This document shows positions 8,608 through 14,702 of a stretch of 33,616 nt of DNA, piece after piece. Numbering within the stretch: position 1 is the first letter of the stretch; every line of letters starts with the position of its first letter. Under the pieces are notes generated by a model. It searched no databases, was not told the origin of the DNA, and was given only the letters and a program-made list of their open reading frames with translations. Made by a program: the position numbers and the translations under genes. Source of the DNA: Acidobacteriota bacterium. Its GTDB lineage: Bacteria > Acidobacteriota > Blastocatellia > Pyrinomonadales > Pyrinomonadaceae. Location: assembly GCA_003222895.1 (NCBI GenBank), contig QHXI01000092.1, positions 1 to 33,616 of the forward strand. Reading direction: 5' to 3'.

Positions 8608-8862
8608 TCATTCAATGTTGAACGCGAGACTAACTGCGACCGCAATAATTGAAAGCACTAGCGATAGAATCGATAGGACGAGTGACCAGTTGGACTGTCG
8701 AGCGGCGTCTCTCGCGGTTAATTGAGCGATGATGCGTGGGCGATCAACGTAGAAAGTACCAAGATCGCCAGGAACCGCAAGCGTGATCGGCGGGATGTTG
8801 TACTTGGTTCCAAGCTCGTCTAGCTCGTCATCCGTCATGCTCCAATAGTCTTTTTGAAACAT
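8608..8862 (-). CDS. Small tail-anchored membrane protein of unknown function
   Basis: The 84-residue product begins with an acidic, soluble part (MTDDELDELGTKYNIPPI, then a VDRPRIIAQLTARD segment). It ends with one strongly hydrophobic span (about residues 61-82) close to the C-terminus. This is a tail-anchored layout, so the soluble part should face the cytoplasm. It is the last gene of a three-gene minus-strand operon, starting 7 bases after the stop of the DUF1737-like gene. Its own ribosome site is weak, which suggests coupling to the gene before it. I recognise a recurring pattern of small island proteins with this layout but no characterised family. Confidence 0.7.
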   Translation of the reverse strand: MFQKDYWSMTDDELDELGTKYNIPPITLAVPGDLGTFYVDRPRIIAQLTARDAARQSNWSLVLSILSLVLSIIAVAVSLAFNIE

Positions 8863-8869
8863 GAGCTAC

Positions 8870-9100
8870 TTAGTCGCCAGCGGCGTGCATGAATTCAGAC
8901 ATCTCACGGCGAACCATTGCCTGAGAGTAACCCGAAACAGATTGCGGACTCTCGTCGCCTTCATAAGTGGCGAAATATTCCACAACCTTCAACTCCCCGT
9001 ACAATTCCCAGCCCTCGGCAAGTAAGCGGTTCACCTCTCTCGCCGTATCATCAGCAAAGCGGTTGCTTACGATTGAGTATTCAATGACCTTCCCCGCCAT
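8870..9100 (-). CDS. DUF1737-like small protein
   Basis: The 76-residue product has the short DUF1737 pattern: an initial beta strand (IEYSIVSN), a helix leading to VNRLLAEGWELYGEL, and a final strand reading SGYSQAMVRRE. The GWxxxG turn and the QAMV end are the recognisable parts. Members are small soluble proteins found in phages, plasmids and accessory regions; none has a settled biochemical role as far as I know. Its start codon overlaps the stop of the preceding gene (TAATG), so it is almost certainly translationally coupled to the 314-residue protein. It is the middle gene of the three-gene operon. Confidence 0.72.
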   Translation of the reverse strand: MAGKVIEYSIVSNRFADDTAREVNRLLAEGWELYGELKVVEYFATYEGDESPQSVSGYSQAMVRREMSEFMHAAGD

Positions 9101-10044
9101 TATGCCGCTCCTTTCGCTTTGGTATCCTCAAACTCAAGGTCACTTTCGGGAACGCCGGTATCGCTCTCCGCAATCTTCAAATAGTGTTTCCCGTCCGGCC
9201 CCTCGCCGAGATCGCCGATGACAGTCACAGGCTGATCATGGTCTTTGTTGTGCCAAGTCGCCATGCGTGGCTTATTCAGTTCCTCTACCGTAGGAAAGGT
9301 ATCTTTAGTGAGCCCTAGGTGCTGCATAAGCTTGTCAATGGCTTCCTGAGTGGCGTCACCAATGATCGTAACGCGCGCCTCGCTTCCGCGTGATAGCTTA
9401 AAGGCAAGCTCGGTCGTCTTGCTCGGCAGAGCAGGGGTTCCGTCCAAGTTATAAAACTGAACCAATGATGAAGGCGCGGGCGTCTTGGTTTGTGTGTTAG
9501 CGACTTGGGGTTGCTGCATCGGCGTCTCCCGTGCGGGCTTAGATTCACCTTCTGGCTTACCCGCGTCGGGCGCATTGTACTCCTTCGCCTCATCCGATAC
9601 AAACTTAATTGTTTCGCGATAGACGCGAATAGCCTCGTCAGCCGCCTTTGGCAAAAACTTCTTTTTTATCAGCGAATGCCTCAGGTTTACGTCACTAGGC
9701 AAATTGTCCCCAAATTCTTGTTTCAGATCAGCAAATAGCTTGGGAGTGAAAGCCCTTCGTCTAAGCGCAGCTACCCTTTCGGCGTGGCCCTTCGGTAGTT
9801 CGAGTATGGTCACGGCATCGCCGCCAACTTTTAGCCCGTCTCCTTCCGATTCAAGCAAACCATAGCTATTCAGTGCTCCAATCGTGGTCAGGGAAGCGCC
9901 ATTGAGGGATGTGTATCCCAAATCGCGCGCTATCACCTCCTTATCAGCGGCGTGAGTGTGCTCGGCCTGATAGACTTGGTTAATTTTGGTGATTGCCGTT
10001 TCAAGGTCAAATTTGGGGAAGTTCGGACTTCGTAGTTTAGCCAT
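9100..10044 (-). CDS. Unrecognised protein with a winged-helix-like N-terminus
   Basis: The 314-residue product can be divided by eye. Residues 1-85 have a helical pattern with DKEVIARDLGYTSLNGASLT and NSYGLLESEGDGLKV, which looks like a winged-helix DNA-binding or effector domain. Residues 85-155 are helical (ALRRRAFTPKLFADLKQEF). Residues 160-205 are a low-complexity Pro/Gln/Lys linker. The remainder is a beta-rich domain with HDQPVTVIGDLGEGPDGKHY. I do not recognise a named family for the full length. Start is firm: ATG with AAGGAAGGAG about 9 bases upstream and a plausible sigma-70 promoter at 10073-10102. It leads the three-gene operon, so it may bind DNA and control or act with the two small proteins. 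Confidence 0.75.
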   Translation of the reverse strand: MAKLRSPNFPKFDLETAITKINQVYQAEHTHAADKEVIARDLGYTSLNGASLTTIGALNSYGLLESEGDGLKVGGDAVTILELPKGHAERVAALRRRAFTPKLFADLKQEFGDNLPSDVNLRHSLIKKKFLPKAADEAIRVYRETIKFVSDEAKEYNAPDAGKPEGESKPARETPMQQPQVANTQTKTPAPSSLVQFYNLDGTPALPSKTTELAFKLSRGSEARVTIIGDATQEAIDKLMQHLGLTKDTFPTVEELNKPRMATWHNKDHDQPVTVIGDLGEGPDGKHYLKIAESDTGVPESDLEFEDTKAKGAA

Positions 10045-10072
10045 ATTTGCGGCTCCTTCCTTAACGCGATGA

Positions 10073-10102
10073 ACTTTACACCTAGCCCCGCGATAAAGTC
10101 AA
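10073..10102 (-). promoter_or_regulatory. Sigma-70-like promoter of the three-gene operon, with CGCGAT repeats
   Basis: On the minus strand, TTGACT (10097-10102) is followed after 18 bases by TAAAGT (10073-10078), about 30 bases before the ATG. CGCGAT occurs at 10065-10070, 10089-10094 and 10108-10113, and inverted at 10121-10126. The last pair forms a 6-bp inverted repeat with a 7-base gap. These could be operator sites for the island's XRE protein or the operon's first product; that link is inference. Confidence 0.5.
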
Positions 10103-10144
10103 TAGGCCGCGATGAAATAAATCGCGAATAGCGCGAATAACCAC

Positions 10145-10172
10145 TTGCATCTACGCGAAAGGCGAGTATAAT
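10145..10172 (+). promoter_or_regulatory. Strong sigma-70-like promoter for a noncoding leader
   Basis: TTGCAT (10145-10150), a 16-base spacer and a perfect TATAAT (10167-10172) lie on the plus strand, divergent from the three-gene operon. Transcription would begin near 10179 at ATTGAAAGG, about 275 bases before the transposase start, so a long structured leader or a separate small RNA would be made. Confidence 0.6.
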
Positions 10173-10178
10173 GCCTAC

Positions 10179-10318
10179 ATTGAAAGGCGGTCTTTGAATA
10201 AATGTTAGATATTTAGTTCCTTACGTTCACCGCTTTGCTTACCGGCGTGAGGGGCGATAACAAAGGAAGGCCCGCTCTGAGTTTCCCTGCGAAGGTATCC
10301 AGAACGGGCCGTGGTAAG
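10179..10318 (+). ncRNA. Candidate structured RNA A, upstream of the transposase
   Basis: The stretch follows the promoter at 10145-10172 and has no coding frame of note. It starts ATTGAAAGGCGGT. The AAAGGCGGT (10183-10191) can pair with ACCGCTTT (10229-10236) with one bulge. A second stem pairs GGCCCG (10269-10274) with CGGGCC (10305-10310), with a TCTG/CAGA extension, and is followed by a T-rich run that could act as a weak terminator. The ATTGAAAGG start and the first stem are shared in layout with the candidate at 12134-12413. The rest of 10319-10452, up to the transposase, shows nothing I can name. Confidence 0.42.
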
Positions 10319-10452
10319 TTTCTTATTTAGAAGCCCCGCCAGTTGCTTGTAACAGCTAGCGAGGCCATTGAAAACCTAAACGCGATTGCTCGCATTCAAG
10401 CTTCCGAACAAAAGCATTGTGAGCCTAATCGCAGAAAGAATCAAGGCTCATA

Positions 10453-11400
10453 ATGACGTGTCATAACTGCAAAGCACTCGCCCGAAAATTCGGAAAGAAC
10501 CGACAAGGCAAACAACGCTTCTACTGTAATACCTGTAAACGCGCGTTCATCGAAAGAACCGAAACACTCCGCGACGATCTCCGGCTGCCTTTGGATAAGG
10601 CTCTGCAATGCCTTCACATGCTCCTAGAAGGTTGCTCTATCAGAAGTGTGTCGCGTATGACTGGCGTTCACAAGCAAACGATCATGGACATGCTCGTGAT
10701 CGCTGGGGAGCGATGCGAGAAGCTAATGCAGGATCGGATCAAAGGGATTGCGGTCAAAGATGTTGAGGCCGACGAAATTTGGGGATTCATTGGTTGCAAA
10801 AATCGTCACAAACTTTACAAGGGGATCACCGATTCTAAAGTCGGCGATGCCTATACCTTTGTCGGCATCGAACGAAATACAAAACTGATTCTGGCATGGC
10901 ATCTAGGCGAACGCGGGATTGAGGACACAGAGGCTTTCACTGAGAAGTTGCACGAAGCAACAAGCGGGCGTTTTCAACTTACTACTGACGGCTGGCGTCC
11001 TTATGAATCCGCCGTCGCCTACTCACTAGGCACTCGCGTTGACTATGCGATGTTAATCAAAGTCTATGCAAAGGATCGCGAAGGCGAGCAAAAATATTCA
11101 CCGCCAGAAGTTATCGAGACGGTGACGAAGATTCAGATCGGCGATCCCGATCCGAGCCGCATCTGTACAAGCATTGTCGAACGCTCAAACCTGAGCATGA
11201 GAACATCGATTCGCAGACTGACTCGCTTAACGAATGCGTTTTCTAAGAAGTTGGAACATCTTAGAGCGATGTTGGCGTTGTACTTTGCCTATTACAACTT
11301 CTGCCGGATTCATTCCAGCATTAGGTGCACTCCCGCAATGGAATCAGGAATCACCGGCCACGTTTGGGAGCTTCGCGATCTCGTTTGCGCGGGCTACTAA
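10453..11400 (+). CDS. IS1-family transposase, single-ORF type
   Basis: The 315-residue product has an N-terminal zinc ribbon (C3-C6 and C25-C28) and a helix-turn-helix-like stretch (SIRSVSRMTGVHKQTIMDML). An IS1-type DDE catalytic domain follows: D107 in ADEIWGFIG, D179 in TTDGWRPYES and E243 in SIVERSNLSMR. The end, LTNAFSKKLEHLRAMLALY, matches the IS1 InsB C-terminus. Classical IS1 makes this protein by a -1 frameshift between insA and insB; here it is one uninterrupted frame, as in the ISMhu11-like branch. AAGG lies 6 bases before the ATG. No IS1-type terminal inverted repeats were found close by, so the gene may not be in a standard IS. Its stop overlaps the convergent XRE gene by 4 bases. 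Confidence 0.88.
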   Translation: MTCHNCKALARKFGKNRQGKQRFYCNTCKRAFIERTETLRDDLRLPLDKALQCLHMLLEGCSIRSVSRMTGVHKQTIMDMLVIAGERCEKLMQDRIKGIAVKDVEADEIWGFIGCKNRHKLYKGITDSKVGDAYTFVGIERNTKLILAWHLGERGIEDTEAFTEKLHEATSGRFQLTTDGWRPYESAVAYSLGTRVDYAMLIKVYAKDREGEQKYSPPEVIETVTKIQIGDPDPSRICTSIVERSNLSMRTSIRRLTRLTNAFSKKLEHLRAMLALYFAYYNFCRIHSSIRCTPAMESGITGHVWELRDLVCAGY

Positions 11401-11726
11401 TCGGACAGGTCTAGCTTGTCGTCAATCAGGTTTTCGACGTGCACTTTCGCTAATCTTGCATAGCGCAGCAAGGTCAAAAGATTTGGTTCGCGCGTACCGT
11501 GTTCATAGGCTGATATGACCGTGTAGGCTTTCTTTAGTTTCAGAAGCTTTGCCATCTCTGTTTGACTCGCTTCGAGTCCCTTCCGAATAGCCAGCAATTT
11601 CCGGTGTAAGCGTTTTGGTCTTTCTCGCGGTGGTTTACCCTTGCGGCTGTTCCCGTTTGTATATACACTGTGCGCCGATTTAGAGGATGTCCGGTGCGCC
11701 CGTTTGGTTCGGGCGCGAATCGTCAA
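11397..11726 (-). CDS. XRE-type helix-turn-helix regulator
   Basis: The product is up to 109 residues and has a Cro/CI-like HTH in its second half. RKGLEASQTEMAKLLKLKK forms helices 1-2, followed by YTVISAYEHGTREPNLLTLL and YARLAKVHVENLI, a standard XRE end. The first ~45 residues are very basic (RPKRLHRK and others) and may be disordered or contact DNA. The start is uncertain: the longest frame begins with TTG at 11724-11726, with a GAGG about 11 bases upstream, and no ATG precedes the HTH. It lies tail to tail with the transposase, with a 4-base overlap, so the two transcripts are antisense at their ends. A role as island repressor is inference. Confidence 0.75.
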   Translation of the reverse strand: MTIRARTKRAHRTSSKSAHSVYTNGNSRKGKPPRERPKRLHRKLLAIRKGLEASQTEMAKLLKLKKAYTVISAYEHGTREPNLLTLLRYARLAKVHVENLIDDKLDLSD

Positions 11727-11781
11727 CCAGTAGAACCTCGCGCTTTAGTCAACATCATGATCGGTCAGGTCTGCACAGAAT

Positions 11782-11897
11782 ACGGGAGCAGAGAGTAAGT
11801 AGGCAAGGTGGGAATTGCCGAAACCATACTCCCGTTTGAGCGGGGAAGCCCTTGGGGGCGTTGCAGGGTACGACGCTCGCCGACTTCCCCGCTTTTA
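11782..11897 (+). ncRNA. Structured stretch ending in a terminator-like hairpin
   Basis: Two adjacent structures are visible. First, ACGGGAG (11782-11788) pairs with CTCCCGT (11829-11835) around an inner GGCAA/TTGCC hairpin (11802-11819). Second, AGCGGGGAAG (11839-11848) pairs perfectly with CTTCCCCGCT (11884-11893), enclosing a further GCGTTG/CGACGC pairing. The second stem runs into TTTT, so on the plus strand it could end transcription that passes through the transposase gene. No good promoter was found directly upstream, so a leader or terminator is as likely as a stand-alone RNA. Confidence 0.4.
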
Positions 11898-11904
11898 GAA
11901 ATCA

Positions 11905-12126
11905 ATGTACGTCGTATCTCTCAGCGATCCGGTCTATCACATTGCGAAGGATGAACACTTCACGCTCTGCATGATAAGGATTCATGGTGATCCCGGTCGC
12001 CGTCGCCGCTGGCAGGATCGTAGATTAGTGGGCGAGAAACCTACTGGACGGTTTGCTGTGCTTTGTTCGGAGTGTGAGAGAATAGCCGCGCAATCTGATT
12101 TTTCAAATCTCACTAAGAGCGTATAA
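11905..12126 (+). CDS. Small Cys/His-containing protein, unknown
   Basis: The 73-residue frame starts at an ATG 8 bases after the TTTT of the upstream hairpin, with no convincing Shine-Dalgarno sequence. The protein has His and Cys residues spaced like a small metal-binding unit (HIAKDEHFTLC, then LCSEC) and a basic middle (GRRRRWQDRR). Similar short proteins ending in a CxxC knuckle occur in accessory regions, but I do not recognise a family. Its last codons and stop overlap the -10 box of the promoter for RNA candidate B (TATAAT at 12122-12127), so transcription of one may interfere with the other. Coding status is only moderately secure. Confidence 0.45.
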   Translation: MYVVSLSDPVYHIAKDEHFTLCMIRIHGDPGRRRRWQDRRLVGEKPTGRFAVLCSECERIAAQSDFSNLTKSV

Positions 12127-12127
12127 T
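12100..12127 (+). promoter_or_regulatory. Promoter for structured RNA B
   Basis: TTTTCA (12100-12105), a 16-base spacer and a perfect TATAAT (12122-12127) are followed 4 bases later by ATTGAAAGG. The spacer length and the motif just after the -10 box repeat those of the promoter at 10145-10172. Confidence 0.5.
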
Positions 12128-12133
12128 CCAGAT

Positions 12134-12413
12134 TGAAAGGGGGTACACTGCCAATGAGGAAGCTTACAGCTTACCTTATGAGTCTACCCCGCCGCCAATT
12201 GTGCAGGTACTGAACGGGGTTAGGGCCGAATCAGGCTAGGCTTTCAGTTCTTGCCGCAGGGTCTCGCGAGACTGCGCACTTCATAGCCCTAGCCGAGGTC
12301 AGGGCGATGCTCGGAGAGAGGGGGCCCAAAAGCTAGAGCGATTGAATAAGGCCAATTGGCAAACCTGATGTAGGAGCCGGTAAGAGGGCCTTGCTTCCGG
12401 CTCCGAAACTTTT
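12134..12413 (+). ncRNA. Candidate structured RNA B with own promoter and terminator
   Basis: About 280 bases without a convincing gene lie between a promoter (12100-12127) and a terminator (12373-12413). Visible stems are four. GGGGTA (12140-12145) pairs with TACCCC (12185-12190). Inside it AGGAAGCT (12157-12164) pairs with AGCTTACCT (12168-12176), with one bulge and a 3-base loop. GGCTAGG (12234-12240) pairs with CCTAGCC (12288-12294). Inside that is a GTCTCGCGAGAC hairpin flanked by GCA and TGC. It shares its first bases and 5' stem layout with candidate A. I do not recognise a known class; it is not tmRNA, RNase P, 6S or a group II intron domain V by eye. Confidence 0.5.
12373..12413 (+). 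terminator. Rho-independent terminator of RNA B
   Basis: GGAGCCGG (12373-12380) pairs perfectly with CCGGCTCC (12397-12404), and AAG/CTT extends the stem inward past one bulge. The run after the stem is GAAACTTTTATTCTTTT, which is T-rich though it starts 5-6 bases after the stem. Confidence 0.65.
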
Positions 12414-12435
12414 ATTCTTTTCAGTGCCACGCATT

Positions 12436-12491
12436 GACCCACTATGGCCCATGATGCCCCACTATCCTGCAATCCCTAATAGCCCACTACC
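12436..12491 (-). repeat. TAGTGGG-type repeat at the 3' end of the four-helix-bundle gene
   Basis: Read on the minus strand, the unit TAGTGGG occurs three times: just at the gene's stop (the stop TAG is part of the first unit), then around 12457-12465, then around 12438-12445, with related GGGCCAT units between. The first unit extends to 23 bases (12469-12491) that are matched, inverted, at 8568-8590 with 21 of 23 identical. Confidence 0.6.
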
Positions 12492-12876
12492 TGAATTTTG
12501 TTCTTTTGAGACCTGATTTCTTTAAGTAGGTCATTAGTCCGCTAAGCATCCTACTAATGTCGGTGACACCTGCAATAAGTGGGTCAAATAGGACTTGGCT
12601 TATGTACCCTTGATCAAGCGCGACATACAACTGCGATCTGACTTCGCCTGCGGATCCCTTCGCCGTGGCGAGAAAGTGAGCAAATTCTCCTGTGCCACTT
12701 CGTTCAAAGCCTTCGGCAATATTCGACATTATTGAAACGCTGGCACGACGAATTTGATCCTTGAGGCCAAAGTCCCTTGCGAAATCGCCTTTTGACGTTA
12801 TCTTGTAAATCCTGTTGGTTAGTTCGCGCGAGCGCTGCCAAGCGTCGATGTCTTCGAATCTATTGAACGTGGCCAT
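12487..12876 (-). CDS. Four-helix-bundle protein (23S rRNA IVP-like)
   Basis: The 129-residue product is a four-helix-bundle protein of the kind encoded by intervening sequences in 23S rRNA genes and related to the Avd accessory protein of diversity-generating retroelements. Recognisable parts are FEDIDAWQRSRELTNRIYK, FGLKDQIRRASVSIMSNIAEGFER and FLATAKGSAGEVRSQLYVALDQGYI. The start at 12874-12876 is chosen because GGAGG lies 5 bases upstream; a longer frame from a TTG at 12963 would only translate the flanking TTTCAAG repeat. It does not lie in an rRNA gene, and no reverse transcriptase is nearby. It is enclosed by TTTCAAG repeats upstream and TAGTGGG repeats downstream, which together look like a small element inserted 3 bases after the lysA stop. 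Confidence 0.9.
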   Translation of the reverse strand: MATFNRFEDIDAWQRSRELTNRIYKITSKGDFARDFGLKDQIRRASVSIMSNIAEGFERSGTGEFAHFLATAKGSAGEVRSQLYVALDQGYISQVLFDPLIAGVTDISRMLSGLMTYLKKSGLKRTKFR

Positions 12877-12919
12877 GTACACCTCCGAGGGAGAAACAGA
12901 TGAAAAAGCCGGTCGAAAT

Positions 12920-12950
12920 AACTTGAAACCTGAAACGTTGAACTTGAAAC
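12920..12950 (-). repeat. TTTCAAG-type repeat upstream of the four-helix-bundle gene
   Basis: On the minus strand the stretch reads as tandem GTTTCAAGTTC/GTTTCAGGTTTCAAG units. Bases 12920-12936 are the exact inverted match of 8500-8516. The repeat lies between the lysA stop and the ribosome site of the four-helix-bundle gene. Confidence 0.65.
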
Positions 12951-12956
12951 CACCTC

Positions 12957-14396
12957 TTACCAAACATCATTCATCAGCAGATCCTCGTATGTATCGCGCT
13001 TCCTAATCAGGTCCGCCCGGCCACCATCTCGCACCATCACGGCCGCCGGCAACGGCCGCCCGTTGTAAGGAAACATTTGCGCCAGCGAGTACGCTCCCGA
13101 ATTCAAGAGCGCGAGCACTTCACCCGGCTTCACGTCGCGCGGCAACAGACGATAGTCGGGCAGGCGTCCATGGCGCTCGATGTCGAAATAAACGTCGCCC
13201 GAATCACAGAGCGGCCCGGCAACTTTGTATTGCGCATCCGCGGAAGTGCACGCGCGTGACGCGGAAATCAGATGGTAGTACCACTTGTAATTGTTCATCG
13301 ACAGCAGCAAGTTGTAACCCGCATCCGTCAACAACCAAATGTCATTCGTTTCCGGACGGCGCTTGATGTTCTGCACTTTCGTGAGCACAACCCCCGCGTC
13401 AGCGATGACGCTGCGGCCAGGTTCAAGCAGGATGGTGACTTGATCCAGCAAGTGCTCTGCCTGCGCATCTCGCGCCGCTTCACGCGCTACGCGCAATGCC
13501 TCTGTCAGAACGTCGGAAGGTTCAAGCTCTGCGCCGAGCATGTCGCGCTCGTGCTCCGGCAATTGATCGGCTTGCGATCGATCGCGCAGATAATTCACCG
13601 GGATGCCGCCGCCAAGATTGATGTGCTCGAGCGTCAGGCCGGTTTCGCGATGAATCGTCATGAGATGATTCCACATGCTCTTGAAAGCTTCAGCGAACGG
13701 TTCGACGTCAGGTGTTTGCGATCCCACATGAATGTGAATGCCGCAGACGTGAATCAAATCCGGATTTTGCAAACCCCGGCGAAAGGCATCGAGAACTTCT
13801 GACGAAGAGATGCCGAACTTTGAAGTTAGCAGCGCCGTCTGCAATCCGAGATGCGACCGGGTGCCGATTTCCGGAACCAGACGCAAAGCGATTCGCGCCG
13901 GCGGTAATCCCGTATTCAATTCGCTGCGTGCGCGCCGCATTGCGTCTTCGACTAATTCAATCTCGTAGATCGAATCGACATTGATCGAATAGATGCCGGC
14001 GCGCACCGCTTCATCTAACTCGTCATCCGTCTTACTTGTGCCGTTGAAAATGATCTGGTCGGGACGAAAGCCCGCGCGCAACGCCTTGAAGAGTTCGCCG
14101 CCGCTGTTGACTTCAATGTCGATGCCCGCATCGCGCACGACGCCAAGCACCGCCATGTTTGAATTAGCTTTCGATGCGTAGCAAAACTTGATCGGTCGAT
14201 CGACTTTTTTTGCGGCGGCTTGTAATCGAGCGATGTTCGCGCGAATGCGTGACTCGGAAAAAACAAACAGCGGCGTGCCGTATTGGTAAGTGAGCGCGGT
14301 CGCGTCGGCGGCGCTGATGAAAAGATGATTGTTATCGCGCGCTTCAAGAAAGCCCGGGATGGTCCAGGCGGGCGCATTAGTTAGTACTGAAGACAT
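12957..14396 (-). CDS. lysA: Diaminopimelate decarboxylase
   Basis: The enzyme decarboxylates meso-diaminopimelate to L-lysine with pyridoxal phosphate, the last step of the pathway, in the cytoplasm. The fold III decarboxylase signature is complete. K76 in FCYASKANSN forms the Schiff base, HIHVGSQ and GGGIPVNY bind the cofactor phosphate, and EPGRSVIADAG follows. CDSGDVYF carries the Cys of the active site contributed across the dimer, and GAYSLAQMFPYNGRPLPA is the usual C-terminal block. At 479 residues it is longer than the usual ~420; an insertion near RDRSQADQLPEHERDML explains part of this. AAGGA lies about 6 bases before the ATG. The IVP-like element begins right after its stop. Related PLP decarboxylases for arginine or ornithine are a less likely alternative. 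Confidence 0.9.
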   Translation of the reverse strand: MSSVLTNAPAWTIPGFLEARDNNHLFISAADATALTYQYGTPLFVFSESRIRANIARLQAAAKKVDRPIKFCYASKANSNMAVLGVVRDAGIDIEVNSGGELFKALRAGFRPDQIIFNGTSKTDDELDEAVRAGIYSINVDSIYEIELVEDAMRRARSELNTGLPPARIALRLVPEIGTRSHLGLQTALLTSKFGISSSEVLDAFRRGLQNPDLIHVCGIHIHVGSQTPDVEPFAEAFKSMWNHLMTIHRETGLTLEHINLGGGIPVNYLRDRSQADQLPEHERDMLGAELEPSDVLTEALRVAREAARDAQAEHLLDQVTILLEPGRSVIADAGVVLTKVQNIKRRPETNDIWLLTDAGYNLLLSMNNYKWYYHLISASRACTSADAQYKVAGPLCDSGDVYFDIERHGRLPDYRLLPRDVKPGEVLALLNSGAYSLAQMFPYNGRPLPAAVMVRDGGRADLIRKRDTYEDLLMNDVW

Positions 14397-14444
14397 TCAG
14401 AATCCTTCGCAAATCTTAAGAGGTTTTTATTCATCGGTATGCTC

Positions 14445-14690
14445 TCAGGAATCCAACCGCTCACCGATAACGAGTGCCATCGGCTTTCGGATGGCGAGTA
14501 TCAGCAATCCGAGCGCGATTTCGCACGATCCTTCGATTACTCTTATCTCTGTTGATATGACTAAATGAGAAACAAACTGGCTGTACAAGACGGAAAGCGT
14601 CAAAACGACGAACGCTTTCAAACCCGCGAGCATTGCGACATAAGCATAGACGCTCAACACCACCAAGCCGATCTTCTGGTATTGACTCAC
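14445..14690 (-). CDS. Small two-span membrane protein
   Basis: An 81-residue frame starts at a GTG (14688-14690) with AGAAGG 5 bases upstream, 12 bases after the stop of the SnoaL-like gene. It has two hydrophobic segments, about residues 7-38 and 55-68, and no recognisable motif. The good ribosome site and the tight spacing suggest it is real and cotranscribed with the SnoaL-like gene. I do not recognise a family. Frames on the opposite strand cover the same region but lack membrane or domain character. Confidence 0.55.
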   Translation of the reverse strand: MSQYQKIGLVVLSVYAYVAMLAGLKAFVVLTLSVLYSQFVSHLVISTEIRVIEGSCEIALGLLILAIRKPMALVIGERLDS

Positions 14691-14702
14691 TTGGCCCTTC
14701 TC

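Larger units (their letters stand above)
8500..12936. mobile_element. Accessory island bounded by inverted IVP-type elements
   Basis: The stretch separates two ordinary genes, the permease and lysA, and differs from them in content. It has an IS1-type transposase, an XRE regulator, small orphan genes, long structured noncoding stretches and a seemingly lower GC. Its edges carry two nested inverted matches (8500-8516 with 12920-12936, and 8568-8590 with 12469-12491). No integrase, conjugation or phage structural gene is present, and target-site duplications could not be identified. The limits are therefore inferred from the repeats; the island could also be several independent insertions. Confidence 0.5.

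Noticed and set aside
12134-12413. Known RNA class (tmRNA, RNase P, group II intron, 6S)
   Set aside because: None of the diagnostic motifs of these RNAs is visible; kept as an unknown structured RNA candidate.
12877-12963. N-terminal extension of the four-helix-bundle protein from a TTG at 12963
   Set aside because: It would translate the TTTCAAG repeat; the ATG at 12876 has GGAGG 5 bases upstream and starts at the family's usual first residues.
12436-12963. Diversity-generating retroelement (the four-helix-bundle protein resembles Avd)
   Set aside because: No reverse transcriptase gene and no template/variable repeat pair were seen in the window.
13272-13802. Plus-strand frame of 176 codons
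   Set aside because: Antisense shadow of lysA with no recognisable features.
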